Source: Ophiocordyceps camponoti-saundersi (nom. inval.) (lineage: Eukaryota > Ascomycota > Sordariomycetes > Hypocreales > Ophiocordycipitaceae). From it: a stretch of 15,417 nt of DNA. Made by a program: the position numbers and the translations under genes. The number at the start of each line of letters is the position of its first letter. The first letter of the stretch is position 1. Below, piece after piece: positions 1 through 8,086 of this stretch. The DNA is taken from assembly GCA_003339415.1 (NCBI GenBank), contig PDHQ01000572.1:1-15417 (forward strand), in the 5' to 3' direction. The notes below the pieces were generated by a model. That model ran no database searches and was not told where the DNA came from. It saw only the letters and a list, made by a program, of their open reading frames with translations.

Positions 1-129
1 AATAACAGTAAAGTTATTACTTAATTCTATTTATTTTAATTGTAAAAACTTTAACGTGACCACTTATAGTAGTATCAATACCTAAAAGTTTAATAAGTAA
101 ACAGTCTAGGTATAATAGTAGTACAAAAT

Positions 130-1252
130 TTGTCTCTGGGACTTCTACTTTAAATCCTTGATGGCTTACTGGGGGCTTCGCCGTAGATGCTGAGGGTTGC
201 TTTTCTATGTCTATATTTAAATCAAATACTGCTAAGATAGGGGCTTCGCCGAACTATAGAACCTTGTTTTATTATAACTTTACATGTTAGAGATGTAGAA
301 TTATTGAATTCTATAAAAAACTTCTTTTCTGTAGGTACAGTAAGAGTATTAAAACAAACGTCACAATTTAGAGTTAGATGGTTATATATATATATATATA
401 TAACCGAATTTATAATATAAATTCCTAGATCAGAGCTTAATGTTATTATTGATCATTTTAATAAATATCCCTTACGGCGAAGCCCTACAAAAGCTTTAAA
501 TTTTAGGTATTTTTGTGAAATTTAAAATTTTCTCAACAATAAGTTGCATACTAGTATATCAGGATTTCTAAAATTAGCTTCTTTTAGTTTTTTTTTAAAC
601 TAAAGTTTAAAATAAAAACGTATTTTTTAAAATAAAACTATAATTTTAAAAAATGCTAAATAAATTAAATAATCCTTTGTCCGAGTCTTTAAAAACAAAA
701 TTATTAGAATTAGGTCCTTTACCTGCAGTGAAACAAGTTGTAATCCTTTAAGTAATACAGTGTTAAATCCTTTCTGATTGTCAGGGGGCTTCGCCGCATC
801 TGGGGAAGGTTCATTTACATATTTTTCAAGATCACGTACAAATATTGCTAATGAAATTGTTAAAGACTATTCTTTTGTAATGGAAGTAAGTCAAAACACC
901 AAGGATTTAGACGTATTAAATTTAATTCGTGCTTATTTGTTTTTTTTTTAAAAAAAAAAAACTAATTTTTTTCCAAGGACAAGGAAAAAAATTTTAAAGT
1001 AGGTAATGTTTATACTGATATTAAACGTGTAAGTAGATATAGATTAAGAGGGCTTCGCCTAAAAATAATTTAGATTTATTAACATCTCATTTCAGTAAGT
1101 ATCCTTTAATGGGATATAAAGCTATACAATATTCAACTTGGTTAGAGATAGTTAATTATTTTAATAATAAAGATAATACTAATAGGCCATGCGCTGGTAT
1201 AACCAAGATAAAATTAGAAAAACTATTAGTAAAGTTAAGCAAGTTAAAATAA
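130..1252 (+). pseudogene. decayed LAGLIDADG homing endonuclease of I1
   Basis: Pieces of a two-motif LAGLIDADG protein are readable in several frames with TGA as Trp. The first piece contains N-P-W-W-L-T-G-G-F-A-V-D-A-E-G-C-F near 150-205, then stops at a TAG near 286. The frame then shifts to a piece reading D-V-E-L-L-N-S-I-K-N-F-F, followed by N-V-I-I-D-H-F-N-K-Y-P-L near 440-470. The second motif, W-L-S-G-G-F-A-A-S-G-E-G-S-F, lies near 776-815. A last piece, from K-N-N-L-D-L-L to a TAA at 1250-1252, is in another frame. Stops and shifts occur near copies of GGCTTCGCC and near homopolymers. The family cuts intron-less alleles and spreads the intron, but this copy is very unlikely to make an active enzyme. 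Confidence 0.85.
174..1059. repeat. five copies of GC mini-element GGCTTCGCC / GGCGAAGCC
   Basis: Copies lie at 174-182, 242-250, 476-484 (inverted), 787-795 and 1051-1059. Each can fold as GGC-TTC-GCC. In otherwise AT-rich DNA they stand out. They resemble in kind the short GC clusters and palindromes known from fungal mitochondrial DNA. Two copies sit inside the two LAGLIDADG motifs. One breaks the conserved Pro-Leu region, and one is at a frameshift. Copies of the same core occur at 8050-8058, 8776-8784 and 9366-9374. Confidence 0.85.
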
Positions 1253-1320
1253 ACCGTAGCAAACGGCAGACTAGAATAATTAAGTAAAAAAAAAATAAAA
1301 AAAAAATACTAGGAAAAATG

Positions 1321-1454
1321 GCATTACAATCCTAGTATAGCAGAAGCATTTAATTCTGTGGAGCACATCATGAGAGATGTATCTAACGGTTGACTTATTC
1401 GTTATTTACACAGTAATACAGCTTCAGCATTTTTCTTTTTGGTCTATTTGCACA
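1321..1454 (+). CDS. cob: apocytochrome b, exon covering codons 53-96
   Basis: This exon encodes part of cytochrome b, the membrane subunit of ubiquinol-cytochrome c reductase. It begins with the G of the split Met codon and reads HYNPSIAEAFNSVEHIMRDV, then [24 protein letters not shown]. The Trp is TGA, which fixes the mitochondrial code. His82 (in R-Y-L-H) and His96 (the last full codon), two of the four haem ligands, are both present. The 44 whole codons equal yeast residues 53-96 with no gap. The exon ends one base into codon 97 (A), followed by GTGCGAC, the group II intron start consensus. Confidence 0.97.
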
Positions 1455-2332
1455 GTGCGACAAGAAGCTGGTAACTATAATGAGGTGTGATTCCTCCTCG
1501 GATGACCCTTCGAGTCCATATTCAGACATGCGTTAGAAGTAATTCTTAGGTGTGAAGCTCTGGAGATTGGAAAAAAGCCAAGGTAAGCGTAAGCGAAGGT
1601 ATGTTGACGATTCGTTTTTTTTTGTTTTGTTTTCTAGCGATAGTGACGTTTATATAGAACTGGTAGTATATAGCTAGGGCCGTTTAGGACTAAAATATCT
1701 ACATAGGTCAAAGGAAACAAAATATGTAAGAGTGCGAGGTTGTGTGCGACCGAAGCCGGGTCTCATTAATGCAACGAATTAAAGTACCTACCTAAAGCTT
1801 TACTAAATATGTATAGTTATCGGAACTTGGTAAACCCAAAGGTTTCCTACTTATTACCAAACAATATAAGTAGGAGTTACTCTATAAGATGTATTTTGAA
1901 GTGAGTATATCGACCTGTGGGCATGAGACCATCAAAAAAGCGAATGCCACCTAGTAATGGGGTGGATAAGGGATATCCCTATTCTGAAAGGAAGCAGACT
2001 TTGATATGGGTTATCTAAATAAAAGTTACCCTAGATTACCACTTTATATAAAATCAATATTTTCTGGGGGACTTTATAGTTTTTATTACGCTGCGCTATA
2101 AAAACGTAATTTTATTTATTACAAAATTTTCTTATCCTGGAAAAATACGCCTAAAATTAGCGCAGCACCCGTAGTGTTTAGGACTAGTTTTATCTAAATG
2201 TACTATAAAGAAATGAGATTTAACCTAAGCGTAAATTCAGCTTATTGTGTTTAATAATAATTAACAGAGTATTTTTTCACCTTGCTATTTTTCTGTCATA
2301 GTTGCTTGTTCTACTAAATTATTAGATAGCTA

Positions 2333-2406
2333 GAGCCGTATGCATTTAAAGGTGCATGTACGGTTCGTCACGGGGGAAAAATCTGCAAAGATTTACCTAT
2401 CGTTAT
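2333..2406 (+). other. proximal domain V/VI of I2 (alternative 3' splice site)
   Basis: Domain V starts GAGCCGTATG and ends TACGGTTC, 34 nt. Domain VI follows, with CGGGGGAAAAATC and a complementary arm, ending CGTTAT at 2406. The intron would end in AT, fitting the group II AY rule. If used, cob exon 1321-1454 joins to TA AGA CTA at 2407 and enters the endonuclease frame without a shift. Confidence 0.85.
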
Positions 2407-3938
2407 TAAGACTAATAATTAAAAATGCTTTATTCTATTCAACAAAAACTGGCACTAGTACCTCTATAACTAAATCAATAAGACTAGTAAATAACCAAAA
2501 TGAGGATAATGAATGTAAAGGTTACGTAAGAATAAAAGGACGTTCAGTTTTAATGACAAAAGCGCAGTTATCTATTTTAATTGAAGAAATAAAACAGAAA
2601 GCTAGAGAGAATTACCTAGATAAAAGATTTAATTCTGACTATTTAAAGTCAATAAGGTCATTATTAAATGGCGTATTTGCAGCAGAAGGGTCATGATCAG
2701 GCCAATTCAATTCACGAACAAGTCACAGGTTTACCCCTAAGTTCTCAATAGGTCAAAATGCAAGCTCTGAAAGCATTATGCTTTTTAGCATAATGGATAT
2801 TGTCTTAGATTTTAAATTGGTTTGAGATATCACTATAAATAGTAAAAGTTTAAATTACCATATCCAATTAAGAAGTACTAATTTTGAGTATATGATTAGC
2901 ACTCTTATTCCTTATTTTTCTTTAACTTATGGTGAAAAATACACCGCTGGAGCTAAATTATTAAGATTAGCCGAATTGAAAAAATTTGATACAAAGGCGG
3001 CTAAGTTTGAAACTATTTGTTTAGCATATAGTTTAACTTCGGGCGGTAATAATCGGCTTATCTCTTTAAAAGAAAAATTAATTTCATGTAGGGTATATAT
3101 AGGGGCTACAGACACAGAGATAACTCAAACTAGATTATCTTCTATGGTGAAATCAATAAATAAGACAAATAAAAAATTCTATCCGGATAATACTCTACCT
3201 GTTAACATTTTATTTATTTTAGGCTTTTTTTTAGGGGATGGTAATCTTTATATAAGAATTAGAGATAATAAAAAAAATATTGCTTTTATACCTAAATTTG
3301 AAATTAAGCAAAAGTATACGCTTAGTTCTGAACAGCTTCTAAAAAAAATTTGCTCGTTTTTTTTTAATAATGGTATAGAAGCTTCATTAACTGTAAATGA
3401 AAACTATGTATTATGCGTAATAGAGGGGATAGAAAATGTATGTTATAAATTATTACCTTTCATCGAAAAACATTTAGATTTCTTTTTCTGAAAAAAGTAT
3501 CAATTAAATATGACATACCAGTTTGCTAAATTAATATCTTTAGATACTCGTAATTTGTTACCTGTTAAGTATCTTTTAATAAATACTATTTATTCTATAG
3601 ATAATAATAGAGATTACCCTGTTGAACATTGAATTAATAGAATAAATGAGATATTTAAGAATAAATCCGTTAATAATATTTCCGGGGAGTTTTATATTTC
3701 TCCGGTTAAAGATAAAAGAGAGAAAAATGATAAAGTCGTATGTTGAAGTGTATATTTACCAGAAATTTTCAAAGTTAACCCTAGAACTAAATATTTTTAC
3801 TTTTCAAGGTTTGGTGGCAAGAATGAGGCATTAACCGCAGCAGTGTTTTGACGTAATAGTGTCATAGATAGCTGATTAGATAAGCAGGGTTATGATATAA
3901 ACCCTGTTAAACTTGAGGACTCGCCGAGGATTAATTAA
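2407..3938 (+). CDS. LAGLIDADG homing endonuclease of I2, in frame with the upstream cob exon
   Basis: With TGA as Trp this is one uninterrupted frame to a TAA at 3936-3938, about 509 codons counted from 2409. Seven in-frame TGA codons (for example 2694, 3489 and 3630) break it under the standard code. Two LAGLIDADG motifs are visible: L-L-N-G-V-F-A-A-E-G-S near 2655-2690 and F-I-L-G-F-F-L-G-D-G-N-L near 3210-3248. The C-terminal part near 3740-3890 has a short aromatic and basic stretch that could be a DNA-binding domain, possibly AP2-like; this is only an impression. An ATG at 2340 lies inside domain V, so it is a poor start. More likely the protein is made as an extension of cob after splicing at 2406|2407, or from an internal Met near 2550. 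The family cleaves DNA at intron-less sites, and some members help splicing. It looks intact. Confidence 0.88.
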
Positions 3939-4043
3939 TAATCCCAAAACAAAACGTACCCGCTATCTTACACGTTTGACGTGTGGTATTTTTTTTTTTA
4001 TAATTAATTATTATTAAGGAAAAATCTTTTATTTACATAGCTT

Positions 4044-4116
4044 GAGCCACGTGCTGGTAAACTAGCACGCGTGGTTCTTACCGGGGGAAAATCTGTAAAG
4101 ATCTACCTATCGGGAT
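4044..4116 (+). other. distal domain V/VI of I2 (3' splice site for cob)
   Basis: This is a second 34-nt domain V, GAGCCACGTG to GCGTGGTTC, with the AGC triad. It is followed by domain VI sharing CGGGGGAAAATCTG and the ACCTATCG tail with the proximal copy. The intron ends GGGAT at 4116, and cob resumes at 4117. The stretch 3939-4043 between the endonuclease stop and this domain holds only a small hairpin (ACACGT TTG ACGTGT near 3973) and AT-rich filler. Confidence 0.9.
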
Positions 4117-4256
4117 TAGGTAGAGGAATGTACTACGGATCATATAGAGCACCAAGAACATTAACTTGAATAATAGGATCTATAATTCTTATACTTATGA
4201 TGGCTATAGGTTTCTTGGGTTATGTGCTTCCTTATGGGCAAATGAGCCTATGGGGT
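4117..4256 (+). CDS. cob: apocytochrome b, exon covering codons 97-143
   Basis: Reads [18 protein letters not shown], then [18 protein letters not shown] and [11 protein letters not shown]. One Trp is TGA. The 46 whole codons match yeast residues 98-143 exactly. It covers part of the quinol-oxidation (Qo) pocket. Phe129, Gly137 and Gly143 all carry the residues associated with sensitivity to Qo-inhibitor fungicides. The exon ends in GGT (Gly143); the final T suits a group I 5' splice site. The reading frame runs straight on into the intron-encoded LAGLIDADG gene. Confidence 0.96.
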
Positions 4257-5156
4257 AACCAAAAAAGATGAAAATCAAGTATATATTCGCCTTCGCCCAA
4301 ACCAGATAAAAAATTTATGGGTATCTTTATAGGTCTGGTGGATGGGGATGGTTATTTCGAAATAGGACCCCAAAAACAATATAATAAATCAAATGTAGCA
4401 CCTAAATCTACAATAAGAGCTAGATTAGTAATAAGATTACACAATAAAGATAGGGATTTACTTATTTACTTAGCTAATATATTAGGGATAGGTTCAATAT
4501 CTGATTTAATTGGCGTTAACCAAACAAGGTTAATTTTCTCTAAAAAAGAATTATCTACTGTAATAATACCATTAATAAATTTATACAATTTAGAATTTTT
4601 AACTGTTAATAGAGCTAATCAATATTCTTTACTAAATTATATTATAACTAATAAGATAGTACATTGAGAAAATGTAATATTTAAACCTACTACTTTAAAT
4701 TATTCAGTAGAATCTTTATTAAATTTATCTTTTTTTACAGATTGAATAGTAGGATTTACTATTGCTGAAGGTTCAAGCCTCCTTCGGAGGATTTTTTATG
4801 TATATATATGTCTATATATACATAAAAAATTGGTATAAAATGCAATGAATCTGCATTTTTTAGTATAAAACAAAAAGGGTCGCCCGCAGGGCAACCCTAG
4901 CCGTAGGCTAGGGTTTTATAATTATAATGTAATTAAAGCAATGTGTTTTTTAATAGCTGAAAGAGAAGCAAAACCTATAAAAGCAGATAAAGCTGACTGT
5001 TATCAATTAACATTATCTTCAAAGATAGATATAGAGAAAGTAGTAAAGTTTTATTATAATAGACTGTACGGTCATAAATTACTACAATTTAATAAATGGT
5101 TGGAAGCTTTAAAAACAAGTAAACGCTATAAAAATATTATATTTCCTAGTTTTTAG
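4257..5156 (+). pseudogene. LAGLIDADG endonuclease of I3, interrupted by hairpins
   Basis: The frame continues from the cob exon: after W-G it reads N-Q-K-R-W-K-S-S, with TGA as Trp. The first motif, F-I-G-L-V-D-G-D-G-Y-F, is near 4323-4358. The second, D-W-I-V-G-F-T-I-A-E-G-S, is near 4740-4775. Right after the second motif come four successive inverted repeats (4778-4913), with TAA stops at 4836-4838 and 4866-4868. Normal family sequence resumes in the same frame (V-I-K-A-M-C-F-L-I-A-E-R-E-A-K-P) and runs to TAG at 5154-5156. The C-terminal end, H-K-L-L-Q-F-N-K-W-L-E-A-L, is typical. The preserved frame on both sides suggests recent interruption. It is probably inactive unless the hairpins are removed or bypassed. 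Confidence 0.85.
4778..4913. repeat. cluster of consecutive hairpins in the I3 endonuclease gene
   Basis: In order: CCTCC-TTC-GGAGG (4778-4790); a perfect 18-bp stem with loop TGTC (4791-4830); AAAATGCA...TGCATTTT (4837-4859); GGGTCGCCC-GCA-GGGCAACCC with one mismatch (4877-4897); and CCCTAGCC-GTA-GGCTAGGG (4895-4913). The last two overlap slightly. They fall just behind the second LAGLIDADG motif and bring in two stop codons. Confidence 0.9.
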
Positions 5157-5638
5157 GGATTAATCCCATCGCTTCACCCACCCTATATAAGTAGGGCTAT
5201 GCAGCAGCAAAGCAAAGGCAGCGATTTATACTTTATTTTCTATATTGCCCCAAATGTATAACTAATAATAAAAATATATTTAATTAAGCTTCCATAACAT
5301 GGATAAAAATAAAAATAAAAATAAAAATAAAAATAAAAAGAAAAAAAATAACAAGTAAAAACTAAGAAGCAAGCATGCATAGCATAGCTCTCTAGACTTT
5401 AGTTGTTTACTGCTAAGGAGAAAATGCATGACGGCGGGACTCTGAGTCCCGCCGTCTCCCCTAGACGGCTGCATAAAAATAAATTTAAGCAGCCGCCAAC
5501 TAAGGATAAATACATGGTAGAGGACACTGGAATCGCAGCTGGCAATAAAATGAATAAAAAATAGCTCCGCTAGGCTAGCCATGCGTTAATTTTTATTATA
5601 TATAGAGAGCTGTATATATAGAAAAAAATTCATAAAAA
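5157..5638. other. junction region with no gene: A-rich repeat and GC palindrome
   Basis: No credible coding sequence. It holds an (AAAAAT)n run at about 5303-5339. It also holds a perfect 12-bp GC palindrome, GACGGCGGGACT-CTG-AGTCCCGCCGTC (5430-5456), which overlaps a second small stem. Short GC-rich motifs such as AGCTCCGCTAGGCTAGCC (5563-5580) recur elsewhere in the window. The left edge of the foreign DNA must lie in or near this stretch. Confidence 0.6.
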
Positions 5639-5703
5639 GCAATCTAGATTCGAGTAGTAGTAGAGCTGCTGCAGCTGTTGATGTTTAATCGCAAACGAAG
5701 TCC
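5639..5703. repeat. duplicated 3' flank of the GNAT unit, copy 1
   Basis: Matches 7959-8010. Shared parts are GCAATCTAGATT, then GAGTAG, then a 29-nt identical stretch starting TGTTGATGTTTAATC and ending GAAGTCCA. Copy 1 has about 13 extra nt (TAGTAGAGCTGCTGCAGC in place of AGAGC). It lies downstream of the GNAT stop codon with respect to transcription, so it could include the 3' end signal. Confidence 0.85.
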
Positions 5704-5771
5704 ATCCTTAATACTCAAGCAGGAATTCCTCAAAGCCCTCAACAGTACACAGCTTATTCCTTGTTTCAAAA

Positions 5772-6476
5772 TTAATCCCTCCTCCAGTCGCACCACACTT
5801 CCTGCCCGTTGTCCAGGCGACGGACGAAATCAAATCCCCCAGCCTCTACCACCCATCTACTCTCCGGCAGGCAGGTGGCGCAGAATACCTCCGGATAATT
5901 AGGAGTGGTTGGGAAAAACGGCATATCCCTCGCCAAGGAGATGACATTGAGACCAATGGCTTCTGTGCGAGGGCGGTGCCACCAAAGAGCCATAAAAGTT
6001 CCAAGGAACTCCGTGACATAGCCAGTGTTCCAGTACTCTCTCTTGAGTTTTAATAATAAACTCGGCCAATGGCTTATGGGGTAGGGTGGGACGAGGTCGA
6101 GGCAAGAACAGGCAGAAGCTTCCCCTCCGAAACCAATCAGTTGGCCCTCGCGGTTGTCAGGCGTTTTGATAAAGATGCCATAACAACTAGGATTGTAGTA
6201 GTCACGGCTGTCCTCCTCATCGGCGTCAGGTAACATGGTCTCAAACCTCTCAGAAGGACTTAAATATTCTTCGTGAGGGTTTGTGATATCTTCGGCTAAG
6301 GAGGCCTCAGTAGAGAATAGGGATAAAAATGCATCCAGGTCCGTCTCTCTCAGTAGTCGTATGATCAGGTGTTCGGTGTGCATCGGTGGGGTAAGAGAGG
6401 GATGGAGAAAGGCGGGTAGAGTGGTATAGATATCACTAAACCTTCCACCATTGGTGGTAGAGGGAACTTGAGCCAT
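5772..6476 (-). CDS. GNAT-fold N-acetyltransferase, paralog 1
   Basis: Intact frame of 234 aa. GNAT enzymes transfer acetyl from acetyl-CoA to an amine. The fungal RimJ-like pattern is visible: H-L-I-I-R near residues 36-40, Y-G-I-F-I-K-T-P-D-N-R-E-G-Q-L-I-G-F-G-G near 99-118, then K-L-K-R-E-Y-W-N-T-G-Y-V-T-E-F-L near 142-157. This last part corresponds to the acetyl-CoA binding loop, and the frame ends W-R-R-D. Start ATG (6474-6476, GCCATGATG on the + strand) has a good eukaryotic context. Every Trp is TGG and the stop is TAA, unlike the neighbouring mitochondrial genes, which use TGA for Trp. A TATA-like box lies about 105 nt upstream. About 40% similar by eye to the second copy at 8087-8785. 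The substrate is unknown. No mitochondrial targeting sequence is obvious. Confidence 0.85.
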   Translation of the reverse strand: MAQVPSTTNGGRFSDIYTTLPAFLHPSLTPPMHTEHLIIRLLRETDLDAFLSLFSTEASLAEDITNPHEEYLSPSERFETMLPDADEEDSRDYYNPSCYGIFIKTPDNREGQLIGFGGEASACSCLDLVPPYPISHWPSLLLKLKREYWNTGYVTEFLGTFMALWWHRPRTEAIGLNVISLARDMPFFPTTPNYPEVFCATCLPESRWVVEAGGFDFVRRLDNGQEVWCDWRRD

Positions 6477-6580
6477 GATGATGCTTAAAAAAGGTAATCT
6501 AGTGAAGAGCTGGTGCGCAGTGTTGAAGGTGAAGAAAAGTGGTTAGGATAGCTCTGGAAAGGAGTAGGGAGGGACCGGCT

Positions 6581-6590
6581 ATTTTTATAT
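6581..6590 (-). promoter_or_regulatory. TATA-like box upstream of GNAT paralog 1
   Basis: On the - strand ATATAAAAAT precedes a pyrimidine-rich stretch (CCCTCCCTACTCC) and a leader of about 100 nt to the ATG. This layout looks like a fungal RNA polymerase II core promoter, not a mitochondrial one. Pattern only; no transcript data. Confidence 0.45.
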
Positions 6591-6909
6591 GTTGAAAGGG
6601 GACTTCACAGCACAAGGCATCCTATCCTTAAAGATGAAAACAATAGATTTGTAAGCAATCGCCGGAGGTAACTTTGCCTAGATACCTATCTATGACTCTA
6701 CGGGTAATATTGTGACGGTCATATGTGATAAAAATTAATAAAGGCAGATAACAGGAAAAATTGATTACAAGGTAGGGAGGGGGACTTATAGGAGAGCTGC
6801 TTCGTAAATGTGATTGTAACCTTGTGACGATAAAAAGCCAAGTCATAGTGGATGAGGGCGTAGCCCCGTGATAAGCAGCTAAGCATGGTTAATCTTGTTA
6901 TTGGGTGGG

Positions 6910-7224
6910 TGACGTGTCTAGATAAGGTGGACCATGTGATGGTGACGTGTCCAGGACGTTGTGTGTTGATTGGGGTGCGAATTCCCTAGATGTTGTGTGA
7001 TGATTGAAAAGAGGTGTAGTAGAGAGCAGCTGACGTGTATTGACCACTACCTTACATTGATAACGTGCCTTTTTCAATGTAACTACTATGACGTGTTTTC
7101 ATATAGATGACAGGGTGGCTTTCGTCACCCCCAACCAACGCTAACAATGACGTGGCCAGGAGTGTGATGGTTGATTAGCTAGAGTGGCAGGGCGTCGAAA
7201 AAAGATAGGTGTAGGCTGACGTGT
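6910..7224. repeat. six scattered TGACGTG[TG] motifs upstream of GNAT paralog 1
   Basis: Copies at 6910-6917, 6943-6950, 7031-7038, 7089-7096, 7148-7155 (ending GG) and 7217-7224. No gene is seen in 6591-7320. The same octamer recurs upstream of paralog 2. The ACGT core resembles bZIP binding sites, but a degenerate repeat is equally possible. Confidence 0.65.
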
Positions 7225-7324
7225 CCAGATTCTAGACCAGCTATTAATTTATGAGCGTTAGGGTGAGGAATGGGTGCACATTTTTCGACTTTGTCGCTTT
7301 GGGCCGAAGCGCCACGCTAATGTA

Positions 7325-7830
7325 GCTACAGGTGTGGCGCCTCGCGGCTACGCCCCCAAAGGTTGCCTTGCGGCTACGCCCCCGAAGGGTCCCTTACTCC
7401 TAGTGGTCGCCTTGCTATCCAAGAGGTGTCACTAGCTACCCAAGGTAACCTCGCTACCCAACCTAGACCTTACTACCGAATGATCGCTAGTGTCGCCTTG
7501 CAGCTACGCCCCCAAAGGGTCTCCTCGCGGCTACGCCCCCAAAGGGTCGCATCGCTTCGCCACCTTTGGGTAGCCTTGCTTTGCTACCCAACCCAAGAGT
7601 AGGGTGGGTGGTCGCGCTTGGGTAGCCTCCTGGCAACGCAACCCAACCCAAGGGTGTCACGGCTACGCCCCCAAAGAGTCGTCTCACCTCGCTTCGCTTC
7701 GGCACTTTAGGGTAGCCGCCTTGTTACCAGGGTCGCCTGGCAACCCGGGGTGTCTGCTACCCAAAGGGTCGCCTGGGGGTAGCCTTGCTACCCCTTTGGA
7801 TCGCTTCGCCACCTGCTCCCTCGCACCTAT
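7325..7830. repeat. GC-rich direct-repeat block ending unit 1
   Basis: Repeated unit of about 20 nt, GGCTACGCCCCCAAAGGGTC, with four or five near copies (7346, 7371, 7502, 7529 and 7663 areas). Interspersed are GGTAGCCTTGCTACCC stems and TCGCTTCGCCACC motifs. Reading frames through it on both strands are repetitive and unsupported. The block ends just before CTATATAACC at 7827. The block at 10051-10160 is a shorter, related copy. Confidence 0.85.
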
Positions 7831-7958
7831 ATAACCCTATTTATATGCGTAGCATGAAATCCCTAGAGCTAGAGCTGTAATAATATTACCCCGGACTTGT
7901 AGCAAGGATAGTGATATATAGCAAAATGAGCGAGCAGTAGCTAAAAAAATGCAAATTT
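7831..7958. other. spacer between units, no gene
   Basis: AT-rich joint between the end of unit 1 and the start of unit 2, with small palindromes such as ATGCAAATTTGCA near 7949. Nothing coding is seen. Confidence 0.5.
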
Positions 7959-8010
7959 GCAATCTAGATTTGAGTAGAGCTGTTGATGTTTAATCGCAAA
8001 CGAAGTCCAC
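7959..8010. repeat. duplicated 3' flank of the GNAT unit, copy 2
   Basis: Second copy of the block at 5639-5703. It lacks about 13 nt but has the same 29-nt core, starting TGTTGATGTTTAATC. It marks the left edge of unit 2. Confidence 0.85.
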
Positions 8011-8086
8011 TCGCCACTACAGAATACTCAACCAGGGCGAACTCAACAGGGCGAAGCCTCAGCCCAAAGACACACAAGTATAAAAA

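Larger units (their letters stand above)
1..1320 (+). other. cob intron I1, group I (5' end outside window)
   Basis: Everything before 1321 is intron: no cob coding sequence can be found, while cob resumes in frame at 1321. The intron ends in G (1320), as group I introns do. The interrupted codon is AT|G of the conserved Met before His-Tyr-Asn-Pro, so the upstream exon would end in U as expected. A possible P7 pairing is AGTCT near 102-106 with AGACT near 1277, which would place the endonuclease gene in a peripheral loop. This pairing is short and weak. The intron body is mostly a decayed LAGLIDADG gene. A TA run lies at about 381-402. Confidence 0.7.
1455..4116 (+). other. cob intron I2, group II with duplicated domains V-VI
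   Basis: The intron starts with GTGCGAC, the group II 5' consensus, and interrupts codon 97 after its first base. The domain I region, about 1455-2040, has the compact stem-rich look of group II introns, for example around 1565-1605 and 1920-1985. A 34-nt domain V with the AGC triad lies at 2333-2366, and a second one at 4044-4077. Each is followed by a similar domain VI ending in AT. No reverse transcriptase is encoded; the only reading frame is a LAGLIDADG protein between the two domain V/VI units. Joining 1454 to 4117 gives A|TA GGT AGA GGA, the expected I-G-R-G of cob. About 2045-2330 (domains II-IV) contains no gene. Confidence 0.9.

Noticed and set aside
1455..4116. Reverse transcriptase/maturase expected in a group II intron
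   Set aside because: No RT domain motifs are seen in any frame; the only intron protein is LAGLIDADG-type.
5280..5582. 100-aa frame on the - strand with Phe/Leu repeats
   Set aside because: It is a translation of the (AAAAAT)n run and nearby palindromes.
5678..5902. 74-aa + strand frame overlapping GNAT paralog 1
   Set aside because: Shadow of the acetyltransferase frame on the other strand.
7325..7830. Possible CRISPR array because of regularly recurring GC repeats
   Set aside because: Spacing is irregular, repeats are degenerate, there are no unique equal-length spacers, and the setting is fungal mtDNA.
7363..7834. Several 70-80 aa frames on both strands
   Set aside because: Products of the GC direct repeats; no family, no codon signal.
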